Assembly (NCBI GenBank): GCA_963704355.1
Contig: OY969891.1
Coordinates: 3,348,001-3,412,000, forward strand
Reading direction: 5' to 3'
Origin: Bog-473 sp963704355
Lineage (GTDB): Bacteria > Actinomycetota > Acidimicrobiia > Acidimicrobiales > RAAP-2
Length of the DNA stretch: 64,000 bases
The position numbers and the translations under genes were made by a program. Every line of letters starts with the position of its first letter. Position 1 is the first letter of the stretch. Below the pieces are notes generated by a model. That model saw only the letters and a list, made by a program, of their open reading frames with translations, ran no database searches and was not told the origin of the DNA. Positions 1 through 8,163 of the stretch are shown here, one piece after another.

Positions 1-489
1 CGGCTGGCGGCGTCGCCGATCAGGCCCCGCACCATCGTGTGGGGGAAGCTGCTCGCCATCGCTCTCACCGGGCTCACGTCCATCCTGATCGTGTGGGGGG
101 TGACGGCGGCGGCGTTCGGTGCCGACTGGGGCGCGCCCCTGGGCGTGCTGTTGATGTGCGTCGGGGCCACAGCCGCCATGTGCGGTCTGGGCGTCTTCCT
201 GACCTCGTTCGCCCGTACGCCGCAGGAGGCCTTCGCGGCGTCGCTCATCGTGGGCCTGCTCCTCGCGCTCCTCGGCGGCAACCTGCTCCCGCCGGGCGCA
301 TTGCCCGAATTCCTCCAGGTGCTCAGTCTCGGCACGCCCAACGGCTGGTCCCTGGTCGGGTTCGGCCGCCTGGCGTTGCTGCATGACCCGGTCTCCTCGG
401 TCCTCGGCCCCTTCGCCGTCCTCTTGCTCATCGCCGTGGTGACCGGCGGGCTGGCCATGACGCGGGTCCGACGGATGGTGACGCCGTGA
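1..489 (+). CDS. ABC-2 type transporter permease, C-terminal part (5' end outside window)
   Basis: The reading frame is open from base 1, so the gene starts upstream; the GTG at 37 is probably internal. The visible part begins with RLAASPIRPRTIVWGK, the cytoplasmic loop typical of ABC-2 permeases, followed by about four hydrophobic segments (GLTSILIVWGV, VLLMCVGATAAMCGLGVFL, LIVGLLLALLGGNLLPPG, VLLLIAVVTGG). Such proteins form the membrane channel of an ABC exporter together with an ATPase that is presumably encoded upstream. The stop overlaps the start of the next permease by 4 bp (GTGA), so the two are translationally coupled and probably form a heteromeric channel. The substrate cannot be told from the sequence. 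Confidence 0.8.
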   Translation, partial: RLAASPIRPRTIVWGKLLAIALTGLTSILIVWGVTAAAFGADWGAPLGVLLMCVGATAAMCGLGVFLTSFARTPQEAFAASLIVGLLLALLGGNLLPPGALPEFLQVLSLGTPNGWSLVGFGRLALLHDPVSSVLGPFAVLLLIAVVTGGLAMTRVRRMVTP

Positions 490-1529
490 TCGCCATCCTG
501 CGCGTCAACCTGCGCCGCGCCGTCGGTGACCGCCGCTACCTGTTCGTGGCCACCGTGTTCCCGGTCGTCTTCATTCTGGTCACGGGTCTGTTGGCCGGCA
601 GCCCGAAGGAACCTGTGGGCCTCGTGCACCCCTCGACCCGGCTGCTGCAGCTCGTCGCGCACACCCCCGGCCTCAAGGTGCGGGTGGAGCCCGACCGGGC
701 GCAGCTGAGCGACGACATTTTGCGGGGGCGCGTGGTGGCGGGCGTGATCATGGAGCCATCGGCGCCGGGCCACCAGCGGGTGCAGTTCGTGAGCGAGTCG
801 GCCTCGACGAGTGCGATCCAGGCGCGCACCGACGTCGTCGCCCTGCTCGACCTCATCGATGCCGAGGGCCAGCGCCCGGCGGTGACCGACGTCACCCTGG
901 CGCACACGAACCTGCCGGCGGCGCTCAGCCCGTTCTCCTACGTGGCGCCCGCCGACCTCGTCCTGTTCCTCGGGATCACAGTCCTGCTCCTCGCGTCGGG
1001 CGTCGTCGAGACGCGACGGATCGGTATCATGCGCCGCCTGGCGGCGGCACCGGTGCGGCGACGCACGGTGGTGGCGGCGCTGCTGGCCACGAGCTTGTGC
1101 GTCGCGGTCGTGCAGTGCGTCGGGCTGCTGGTGGTCGGCCGCCTCATCTTCGGCGTCCACTGGGGCAATCCAGCGGCGGTCTTCCTCGTCCTGGCGACGC
1201 TGTCGCTCGCGTACTCGGGCGCGGCGGCGCTGGTGAGCATGCGCTCGCGCACCGAGGAGCAGGCCATCTCCGTGGCGGTCGTCCTCGGGATTGTGTGCGG
1301 GCTGCTCGGGGGCTGCATGTACCCCCTTGACGTCGTGGGCCCGGCCATCCGCGCCGTCGGCCACGTCGTGCCCCAGGCCTGGGCCATGGACGCCTTCGTC
1401 AAGCTCATCTACGACCACGCATCGTTGACGTCGGTCCTGCCCGAGGTGGGTGCGCTGGCGCTGTTCGCGGCAGTGCTCAGCGCGCTGGCGCTGCGGGCCT
1501 ACGCGCGGACGGTGTACTCGCCGGGGTGA
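486..1529 (+). CDS. ABC-2 type transporter permease
   Basis: The 347-residue protein has one N-terminal membrane helix (residues 17-37), an extracytoplasmic domain to about 150, and five to six C-terminal helices starting at DLVLFLGITVLLLASG. The loop RRIGIMRRLAAAPVRRRT is the ABC-2 membrane coupling loop. This layout matches drug, antibiotic or lipid exporters. It starts with GTG inside the stop of the preceding permease. Its last 31 bases overlap the end of the convergent flavoprotein gene. Substrate unknown. Confidence 0.82.
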   Translation: MIAILRVNLRRAVGDRRYLFVATVFPVVFILVTGLLAGSPKEPVGLVHPSTRLLQLVAHTPGLKVRVEPDRAQLSDDILRGRVVAGVIMEPSAPGHQRVQFVSESASTSAIQARTDVVALLDLIDAEGQRPAVTDVTLAHTNLPAALSPFSYVAPADLVLFLGITVLLLASGVVETRRIGIMRRLAAAPVRRRTVVAALLATSLCVAVVQCVGLLVVGRLIFGVHWGNPAAVFLVLATLSLAYSGAAALVSMRSRTEEQAISVAVVLGIVCGLLGGCMYPLDVVGPAIRAVGHVVPQAWAMDAFVKLIYDHASLTSVLPEVGALALFAAVLSALALRAYARTVYSPG

Positions 1530-2962
1530 AAGCGCCGGGTGAGCCGGCGGAATTTCCAGGTGTGGTCCGGCCACAACGTGGTGTTGCGGCCACGGTGGTC
1601 GAGGTACCAGCTGCCGCAACCGCCCTCGACCCACACCGAGTGCTCGAGCCGGGCCTGCAGCCACTCGTTGTAGCGCCGCTGCACGCCGGGCTTCACCTCG
1701 ACCGTCCGCACGCCCGGGCGGGTCAGGAAGCCGACCGCGTCGGCGACGTAATTGATGTGCGACTCGATCATGTAGATCATGGAGTTGTGGGCCAACGTCG
1801 AGTTGGGCCCGATCATCAGGAACAGGTTCGGGAATCCGGCCACTGTCGAGCCCGCGTAGGCCTCCACCCCGCCCGCCTTCCACAGCTCCGAGAGCCGCAC
1901 CCCGTCCCTTCCCACGATGTGCTCGGCGTACGGGGGCTCGGCGGCCTCGAAGCCCGTGCCCATGATCACGACGTCCACGGGGCGGGCGATCCCGTCCTGG
2001 CCGACCACCTCGTGTGCGGTGAACGAGGCCACCGGCGTGTCCACCACCTCGACGTTGGGCCGGTTGAGCGACGGGTAGTAGTCGTCGGACAGGAGCATGC
2101 GCTTGCAGCCCGGCTCGTAGAGCGGCGTGAGCCTGGCGCGCAGCGACTCGTCGGGCACCTGCTTGCGCAGGTGGTCGAGCGCGCGCTTGCGCACGATGGC
2201 CTTGGGCCGCCGGCTCTGCCCCACGAAGACGCCGAGCAACGACTCGAACATGGCGTAGATGCGCAGACGGGACAGGCGCTGGAGCGCGGGCACCTTGCGG
2301 TAGGCGAGCTTGCGCAGGCGCGAGACCGGACGGTCGCGGCGGGGGACGATGAAGGGCGGGGTCCGCTGGTGCAGGTACAGGTGTTCGACGACGGGCGCGA
2401 TCTGCGGGACGAACTGGATGGCGGAAGCCCCGGTGCCGACGACGCACACCCGCTTGCCGGAGAGGTCGAAGCCGTGTTCCCACTGCGCCGAGTGGAAGAC
2501 CTTGCCGCGGAAGTCGTCCAGCCCCGGGAAGTCGGGAACGGCGGGCTCGCTGAGCGACCCGGTGGCCCAGATGAGGACCGGGGCAACGTACTCCTCGCCG
2601 GCCGCGCGCACGACGTAGCGCGCGGCCTCTTCGTCCCAGCGCGCCTCGTCCACCGCATGGTTGAAGCGCAGATGGCCGCCCACGTCGAAGCGGTCCACGC
2701 AGGCCCGCATGTAGTCCCAGATCTCGGACTGGGAGGGGAACGACCTCGACCAGTCCGGGTTGAGCGCGAACGAGAACGAGTACAGGTTCGACGGCACGTC
2801 GCAGGCGGCGCCGGGATACGAGTTGTCCCGCCAGGTGCCGCCCAGGTCGTGGCCTCGGTCGAGCACGACGAAGTCGTCGATGCCCAAAGTGCGCAGGCGG
2901 GCGGCCATACCGATGCCGGAAAACCCGGCCCCGACGATGACGACCTGGTGTTCGCTAGTCAC
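1499..2962 (-). CDS. Flavin-containing monooxygenase, Baeyer-Villiger type
   Basis: This is a 487-residue NAD(P)H/FAD monooxygenase. It has an FAD-binding GxGxxG (GAGFSG, residues 11-16), a second dinucleotide fold (GTGAS, 176-180) and, between them, FRGKVFHSAQW (151-161), which fits the FxGxxxHxxxW fingerprint of type I Baeyer-Villiger monooxygenases. These insert oxygen next to a ketone to give an ester. The GTG start at 2962 was chosen because it overlaps the stop of the upstream dehalogenase gene (GTGA) and places the FAD motif at the N-terminus. A much longer open frame extends upstream but only as a shadow of the dehalogenase. The pairing suggests a short oxidative route for haloalkane-derived or other hydrophobic substrates; that is inference. 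Confidence 0.85.
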   Translation of the reverse strand: MTSEHQVVIVGAGFSGIGMAARLRTLGIDDFVVLDRGHDLGGTWRDNSYPGAACDVPSNLYSFSFALNPDWSRSFPSQSEIWDYMRACVDRFDVGGHLRFNHAVDEARWDEEAARYVVRAAGEEYVAPVLIWATGSLSEPAVPDFPGLDDFRGKVFHSAQWEHGFDLSGKRVCVVGTGASAIQFVPQIAPVVEHLYLHQRTPPFIVPRRDRPVSRLRKLAYRKVPALQRLSRLRIYAMFESLLGVFVGQSRRPKAIVRKRALDHLRKQVPDESLRARLTPLYEPGCKRMLLSDDYYPSLNRPNVEVVDTPVASFTAHEVVGQDGIARPVDVVIMGTGFEAAEPPYAEHIVGRDGVRLSELWKAGGVEAYAGSTVAGFPNLFLMIGPNSTLAHNSMIYMIESHINYVADAVGFLTRPGVRTVEVKPGVQRRYNEWLQARLEHSVWVEGGCGSWYLDHRGRNTTLWPDHTWKFRRLTRRFHPGEYTVRA

Positions 2963-3870
2963 GGGTTGGCCGCGACGAAGTCGGCCACGACCCGGGCCAG
3001 CTCTTCGCCGCAGTCCTCCTGGAGGAAGTGGCCGCCCCCGACGATGGTCGTGTGGGGCTGCCCCTGGGCGCCGGCGATCCGCTCCTTCAGGTTGCGGTCG
3101 GCCCCCTTGGTGATGGGGTCGCTGTCGCTGAAGGCGCACAGGAACGGCCGGTCGAAGGCGGCCAGGCCCACCCAGGCGGCGACGTTGGCGTCGTGCGCGG
3201 GGTCGTCCGGCCGCGACGGCACGAGCAGCGGGAAGGCGCGGGCACCCGCTTTGTAGGACTCGTCGGGGAACGGCGCGTCGTAGGCGGCGCGCACCTCGTC
3301 GGACACTTCCTTCACGCACCCGCCCTTGACGATGCCCCCCGCGGGGAACTCCTCGACCTCCTGAGAGAAGCGCTGCCAGGCGAAGAAGGCCTCGCCGGGG
3401 TTGGTGTCCCCGGTCGGGAGGAACGTGTTCGCAGCCACGACGCGGGCGAAGCGATCCGGGTGCTCGCCCACCAGGCGCAGCCCGATGAGACCGCCCCAGT
3501 CCTGGCCCACGAGCGTGATGGCGCGCAGGTCGAGCACGTCGAAGAGGAGCTCGCGCATCCACTCCACGTGACGGGCGAACGTGTAGTCACCGCGCTCGGC
3601 GGGCTTGTCCGAGCGCCCGAACCCGACCAGGTCGGGCGCCACGCACTGGAGGCCGGCCCCGGTGAGGACCGGGATCATGGTGCGGTAGAGGTACGACCAC
3701 GACGGTTCGCCGTGCATGAGGAGCACGACCGGCGCCCCCGGGTCGCCCTCCCGCAGGTAATGCACCCGCAGGTTGCCGCTCTCGGAGTCGGCGACGTCGG
3801 CGTAATGCGGCTCGAAGCCGAAGCGGGGCAGACCGGCGAAACGCTCGTCTGGGGTGCGAAGTGTCTTCAT
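2959..3870 (-). CDS. Haloalkane dehalogenase (alpha/beta hydrolase)
   Basis: The 303-residue alpha/beta hydrolase resembles subfamily I haloalkane dehalogenases such as DhlA/DhmA. The oxyanion-hole motif is HGEPSWSYLYR (53-63). The nucleophile is Asp124 in VGQDWGG, where the neighbouring Trp125 is the known halide-binding residue. The likely acid is Asp251 (FSDSDP) and the base His281 (GGGHFLQ). These enzymes hydrolyse a carbon-halogen bond to an alcohol plus halide in the cytoplasm. The gene is the first of a coupled pair with the BVMO-type flavoprotein. Epoxide hydrolase or another hydrolase role is possible, but Asp-Trp after the nucleophile favours dehalogenase. Confidence 0.82.
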   Translation of the reverse strand: MKTLRTPDERFAGLPRFGFEPHYADVADSESGNLRVHYLREGDPGAPVVLLMHGEPSWSYLYRTMIPVLTGAGLQCVAPDLVGFGRSDKPAERGDYTFARHVEWMRELLFDVLDLRAITLVGQDWGGLIGLRLVGEHPDRFARVVAANTFLPTGDTNPGEAFFAWQRFSQEVEEFPAGGIVKGGCVKEVSDEVRAAYDAPFPDESYKAGARAFPLLVPSRPDDPAHDANVAAWVGLAAFDRPFLCAFSDSDPITKGADRNLKERIAGAQGQPHTTIVGGGHFLQEDCGEELARVVADFVAANP

Positions 3871-4008
3871 GCTTCGGGGAGCCTAGGAGGTCGACTCGGG
3901 GTGGCGCCCCCGTTGCCCGGTTGGCGGGAGGAAGGTGCGGCCGGCGCCCTGCGCCCCATAACCTGACGCCACCGTCACAGAACGCACCCCGCGGGGAGGG
4001 AGTCGACC

Positions 4009-5238
4009 ATGGTCACGTCCGACGCCGACGCTCAGGAGTACGACCCGTTCGCCGCCTTCGACGACGCGGTGGCCGGCACGAGCCGCGACCCGTGGCCGCA
4101 GCTGGCCCGCAAGCGGCGCGACGAACCGGTGAGCAGGGGCCTCACCATCTCGCCCGAGGTGCTGCCCGAGGGCTTCTCCGTCGAACCGGAGTGGATCGCC
4201 TACCGCTACGACGACTGCTCGCGCGTCCTGCGGGACGCCAAGACGTTCACCTCGACGGGGTACGACGCCACCATCGGGATGGTCATGGGCCACATGATCC
4301 TCGGCATGGACGACCCCGAGCACCGCACGCACCGGAACCTGGTGGCCCACGCGTTCCGGGAGAAGGCGCTGGCGCGCTGGGAGCCCGAATTCATCGGGCC
4401 GATCATCGACGAGCAGATCGACGACTTCGTGGCGGACGGCGAGGCCGACCTGGTGCGCCAGCTCACCTTCGAGTTCCCGGTGCGGGTGATCGCGCGCCTC
4501 CTCGGCCTGCCCGAAGAGGATTTCCCGCAGTTCCACCGCTGGGGCATCGAGCTCATCGGGTTGGTGGCGGACATCGACCGCGGCCTCGCGGCCTCCGAGT
4601 CGCTGCGCGACTACTTCGCCGGCATCGTGGCCGAGCGCCGGGCCCGGCCGGCCGACGACGTCATCAGCGACCTGGTGTGCGCCGAGGTGGACGGCGAGCA
4701 GCTGACCGACGAGTCCATCTATTCCTTCCTGCGCCTCCTGCTCCCTGCCGGGGCCGAGACGACCTACCGCTCGTCGGGCAACCTGCTCTACCTGCTGCTC
4801 ACCCACCCCGAACAGCTCGAGTCCGTTCGGGCCGACCGCTCGCTGCTGCCCCAGGCGATTGAGGAGGGGCTGCGCTGCGAGCCGCCCCTGCTCACGATCG
4901 CGCGCACGACCACCTGTGAGGTCGAGCTGAGCGGGGTGACGATCGCCCCGGGCGAGGTGGTCAGCACCCACATCGGCTCGGCCAACCACGACGAGTCGCG
5001 TTGGGACGACCCGGAGTCCTTCGACATCTCCCGCCCACCCCTCCCCCACATCGCGTTCGCCCACGGGCCGCACATGTGCCTCGGCATGCATCTCGCCCGG
5101 CTCGAGACGCGGGCGCTGCTGAACCGCGTGCTCGACCGCCTGCCCGGCCTGAGCCTCCAGGCCGACGACTCGGACCCGCACATCCGGGGCGACGTGTTCC
5201 GTTCGCCGACCGCGCTGCCGGTGGTGTTCGCGGCCTGA
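4009..5238 (+). CDS. Cytochrome P450
   Basis: This 409-residue soluble class I P450 has an I-helix oxygen-activation motif (LLPAGAETTYR), an ExxR motif (EEGLR) and the heme-thiolate signature FAHGPHMCLG with Cys357 as iron ligand. The usual Phe-Gly-x-Gly start of that signature is degenerate (FAHG). Electrons would come from a ferredoxin and reductase not seen here. A GGGAGGG ribosome site sits 7-8 bases before the ATG. The gene diverges from the dehalogenase/BVMO pair across 138 bp, so both could share control. Substrate unknown; hydroxylation of terpenoid, steroid or fatty compounds is typical of actinobacterial relatives. Confidence 0.9.
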   Translation: MVTSDADAQEYDPFAAFDDAVAGTSRDPWPQLARKRRDEPVSRGLTISPEVLPEGFSVEPEWIAYRYDDCSRVLRDAKTFTSTGYDATIGMVMGHMILGMDDPEHRTHRNLVAHAFREKALARWEPEFIGPIIDEQIDDFVADGEADLVRQLTFEFPVRVIARLLGLPEEDFPQFHRWGIELIGLVADIDRGLAASESLRDYFAGIVAERRARPADDVISDLVCAEVDGEQLTDESIYSFLRLLLPAGAETTYRSSGNLLYLLLTHPEQLESVRADRSLLPQAIEEGLRCEPPLLTIARTTTCEVELSGVTIAPGEVVSTHIGSANHDESRWDDPESFDISRPPLPHIAFAHGPHMCLGMHLARLETRALLNRVLDRLPGLSLQADDSDPHIRGDVFRSPTALPVVFAA

Positions 5239-5245
5239 CGCCGCA

Positions 5246-5266
5246 CCGGGCGGCGACGCCGCCCGG
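5246..5266. terminator. Perfect 9-bp hairpin between convergent genes
   Basis: CCGGGCGGC, a GAC loop, then the exact reverse complement. It lies 8 bases after the P450 stop and 36 bases from the rpiA stop, so it can act as a bidirectional terminator. There is no clear U-tract, as is common in high-GC actinobacteria. Confidence 0.6.
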
Positions 5267-5301
5267 CCGGCACGGCGCAGGACTACAGGCGCCGGCACCA
5301 C

Positions 5302-5952
5302 TCAAGAGATGCGGCGTGCCTCCACCTCGCCCCCCTGGGCCACCAGGACGGTGCTCACCATGGAGGGCGGGAACAGGCCGTGGGAGACGAGGCCCGGGAC
5401 GGCGTCGAGCTGCTCGGACAATTCGGCGGGGTCACCAACCGCGCCGTGGTAGTCGGCCAGGACGCCCCCGTCTGGCGTGCGTGGCGCGTCGCGCAGCACG
5501 GCGTCGGGCAGGGCGCGGAGCGTGGCCGCCAATCCGAACGCCAAGAGCTCGAGCGGCACCGGCGGGTGCAGGTGGGGCACCGGCTTGTCGGAGGAGACGA
5601 TGACGACGAAGCGGTCGGCGGCCGCGGCGACGATCCGCTCGCGGGTGTGGGCGCCGCCGCCGCCCTTGACCAGCCAGCCGTCGGGATCGACCTGGTCCGC
5701 GCCGTCGATGGTCAGGTCGAGCCGGTCGATGTCGTTGAACGGCCGGACGTCCAGCCCGTTGGCCCGGGCCAGCTCAGCGGTGGCGGGCGACGTCGCGGCA
5801 CACGTGATGTCGAGGTGCCGGCGGCCGAGCGCGGGAACCAGCTCGGCGACGGTGGTGCCGGTGCCGAGGCCCACGCGCATGCCGCTCTCGACCAATGCGG
5901 CGGCCACCTCCGCTGCGGCTCGCTTCTCGGCCGGGATGTCGGGCATCGTCAC
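5302..5952 (-). CDS. rpiA: Ribose-5-phosphate isomerase A
   Basis: The 216-residue RpiA interconverts ribose-5-phosphate and ribulose-5-phosphate in the pentose phosphate pathway. Visible motifs are GLGTGTT (phosphate loop; Ser of the usual GTGST is Thr here), TIDGADQVD (catalytic Asp) and VKGGGGAHTRE (catalytic Lys and Glu region). Length matches the family. The second Met (MPDIPAEK, 5946) is an equally good start. It lies 13 bp downstream of the acyl-CoA dehydrogenase gene on the same strand and is probably cotranscribed. Confidence 0.92.
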   Translation of the reverse strand: MTMPDIPAEKRAAAEVAAALVESGMRVGLGTGTTVAELVPALGRRHLDITCAATSPATAELARANGLDVRPFNDIDRLDLTIDGADQVDPDGWLVKGGGGAHTRERIVAAAADRFVVIVSSDKPVPHLHPPVPLELLAFGLAATLRALPDAVLRDAPRTPDGGVLADYHGAVGDPAELSEQLDAVPGLVSHGLFPPSMVSTVLVAQGGEVEARRIS

Positions 5953-5965
5953 CGCCTCGTCGTGC

Positions 5966-7156
5966 TCAGCTGCGGGGGACGTCCTTCCAGGGCAATTCCT
6001 TGTCGGTGCGGACGTCGCCGGGCAGGCCCAGCACGCGCTCGCCGAGGATGTTGCGCATGACCTCGGAGGTACCGCCCTCGATGGAGTTGGCGCGCACTCG
6101 CAGGAACATCTTGTGCACGTCCGGCGAGCCCATGCCGACGAGGTCGGGCCGTACCATGGGGTACCCCGCCGGGAAGAGCATGGCGTCGTTGCCGAGGAGG
6201 TCCATGCAGAGGTCGTAGACCCGCTTGTTCTCCTCGGCGAACGCGAGCTTGGACACCGAACCTTCCGGACCGGGGGTCCCGCCCTTCCGGGTGGCAGCAG
6301 CCCTGGCGTTCGTCATCGACAGCGCCTCCATCCGGATGTAGCTCGATACCAGCCGGTCGCGGAGGGCGAACGCGTGCGGAGAGGTGTCTCCGAGCCAGCG
6401 CTCCTTCCAGATCTTGATCGCCTCGCCCATCGGTCCGCCGCCCCGCCGACCGACCCCCCCGCCGATGGAGACTCGTTCGTTCATGAGGGTGGTCACCGCG
6501 ACACGCCAGCCCTCGCCCTCGCCGCCGATGCGCGCCGTGTCCGGCATGTGCACGTCGGTGAAGAAGACCTCGTTGAACTCGGCCTCACCGGTGATCTGGA
6601 ACAGCGGGCGCACTTCCACGCCGGGGGCGTTCATGTCGACGAGGAAGGCCGTCATCCCCTTGTGCTTCGGCACGTCCGGGTTCGTGCGCGCCACGATCAG
6701 CCCGAACGAGGAGATGTGGGCCAGGGTGGTCCACACCTTCTGCCCGTTGAGCAGCCACTCGTCACCGTCGCGGTCGGCTCGGGTCGACAGCCCGGCGACG
6801 TCGGAGCCCGCTCCCGGCTCGCTGAACAACTGGCACCAGATCTCCTCGTTGGTGAAGAGCGGCCGCAGGTACCGGTCCTTTTGTTCGGGCGTCCCGTGGG
6901 TGACGATGGTCGGGGCGCACATCCCGTAGCCGATCGGATTGCGGACGGCCGCGACGGGAGCGCCGCCGGCGTGGAGGCGGGACTGCGCCCGTTGCTGGTC
7001 CTTCGGGGTCAGGCCGAGGCCGCCCTCGCCCGGCGGAAAGTGCACCCAGGCCAGGCCGCGGTCGAACTGCGCCCCGAAGAACTCTTGCGCCGGCGTGGTG
7101 GCGGGTGGACGGTCGGCCAGCAGGCCGTCAACCAGCTCGTCGACGTTCGCGCTCAT
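5966..7156 (-). CDS. Acyl-CoA dehydrogenase
   Basis: This 396-residue flavoprotein carries the middle-domain signature (LFSEPGAGSDVAGL), the substrate-binding LLNGQKVWTTLAH segment, and the C-terminal EGGTSEVMRNILGERVLGLP end typical of actinobacterial FadE-like enzymes. It would introduce a 2,3-double bond in an acyl-CoA, passing electrons to ETF. Such paralogs often act on branched, sterol-derived or aromatic acyl chains; the precise substrate is not visible. The gene heads a short operon with rpiA and diverges from the hydrolase gene at 7267. Confidence 0.9.
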   Translation of the reverse strand: MSANVDELVDGLLADRPPATTPAQEFFGAQFDRGLAWVHFPPGEGGLGLTPKDQQRAQSRLHAGGAPVAAVRNPIGYGMCAPTIVTHGTPEQKDRYLRPLFTNEEIWCQLFSEPGAGSDVAGLSTRADRDGDEWLLNGQKVWTTLAHISSFGLIVARTNPDVPKHKGMTAFLVDMNAPGVEVRPLFQITGEAEFNEVFFTDVHMPDTARIGGEGEGWRVAVTTLMNERVSIGGGVGRRGGGPMGEAIKIWKERWLGDTSPHAFALRDRLVSSYIRMEALSMTNARAAATRKGGTPGPEGSVSKLAFAEENKRVYDLCMDLLGNDAMLFPAGYPMVRPDLVGMGSPDVHKMFLRVRANSIEGGTSEVMRNILGERVLGLPGDVRTDKELPWKDVPRS

Positions 7157-7266
7157 GGTCGCACCCTATAGCGTGCACCCGTGCAGGCACCGGCCGGACG
7201 ACCGACGTGGCGCGACGACGACCCCGGCCCGGACACCATTCGGGACACGGCGAGGGTGTGGCCGAA

Positions 7267-8163
7267 GTGACGGCGTCTGTCCGACTGCCCGACGGGCGGC
7301 AGCTCGCCTACGAGGAGTACGGCGACCCGGCGGGGTTTCCCGTGCTCAGCAACCACGGCGGACTGAGCTCCCGCCTCGACGCCTCGCACGCTCACGAGGC
7401 GGCAGTCGCCGCGGGCGTGCGGCTCGTCTCGCCCGACCGACCCGGCATGGGCCTGTCGACGTACCAACCGGGGCGGCGCCTCATCGATTGGCCGGCCGAC
7501 GTGGAGGCCTTCACCGCCGCCCTCGGCATCTACCGGTTCGCCGTGATGGGTTGGTCGGCCGGGGGCCCCTATGCCGCCGTGTGCGCCGCCAAGATGGGGC
7601 GCCGCGTCACGGCCGCTGCCCTCCTCTCGAGCTCGGTGCCCCTCGACCTCTATGGCACGACGCGGGGGCTGAGCGTGGAGGACCGGGCCCTCTTGTTCCT
7701 CACGCGTCGGGCGCCCGGGCTCGCGTCGGCCGCCATGAACATCAGCATCGTGAACGCCAGCAACGGCCGGCTCCTGCGTGCCGTCATGCGCTCGTTCCCG
7801 CCGGCGGACCGATCCGTGCTGGCAGAGTGGGGCCCGCCCGACCTCGCACTGGCCTTCGTGCGCGAGGCGCTGCGCCAGGGGACCGAAGGCTGCATTTTGG
7901 ACTACCGCATCTTCGGCGACCCCTGGGGCTTCTCGCTCGAGGAGATCCGGGTGCCAGTGCAGATCTGGGAGGGCTCAGACGACCACACCGGACCGCCGGG
8001 GTACCGCGCCTTCCTGCAGCGGCACATCGCGCACGCCACGGTCACCGTGGTGCCGGGCGAAGGCCATGTCTCGCTGCTGCCGCATCAGGCACCGGCCATC
8101 TTCGCCGCGCTGCTCGACGACGACCACAATGCCGAGTCCACGGCGCGGTGGAACGTCGGGTAG
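7267..8163 (+). CDS. Alpha/beta hydrolase
   Basis: About 298 residues. The fold is shown by VLSNHGG (oxyanion strand), SPDRPGMGLS, the nucleophile elbow MGWSAGG and the C-terminal GEGHVSLLP histidine. The acid is probably in WEGSDDHT. It is closest in layout to proline iminopeptidase-like or esterase-like hydrolases; no substrate can be named. GTG at 7267 is preferred because GAGG lies about 10 bases upstream; GTG at 7258 is the alternative. The last 79 bases overlap the end of the convergent flavoprotein gene. Confidence 0.78.
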   Translation: MTASVRLPDGRQLAYEEYGDPAGFPVLSNHGGLSSRLDASHAHEAAVAAGVRLVSPDRPGMGLSTYQPGRRLIDWPADVEAFTAALGIYRFAVMGWSAGGPYAAVCAAKMGRRVTAAALLSSSVPLDLYGTTRGLSVEDRALLFLTRRAPGLASAAMNISIVNASNGRLLRAVMRSFPPADRSVLAEWGPPDLALAFVREALRQGTEGCILDYRIFGDPWGFSLEEIRVPVQIWEGSDDHTGPPGYRAFLQRHIAHATVTVVPGEGHVSLLPHQAPAIFAALLDDDHNAESTARWNVG

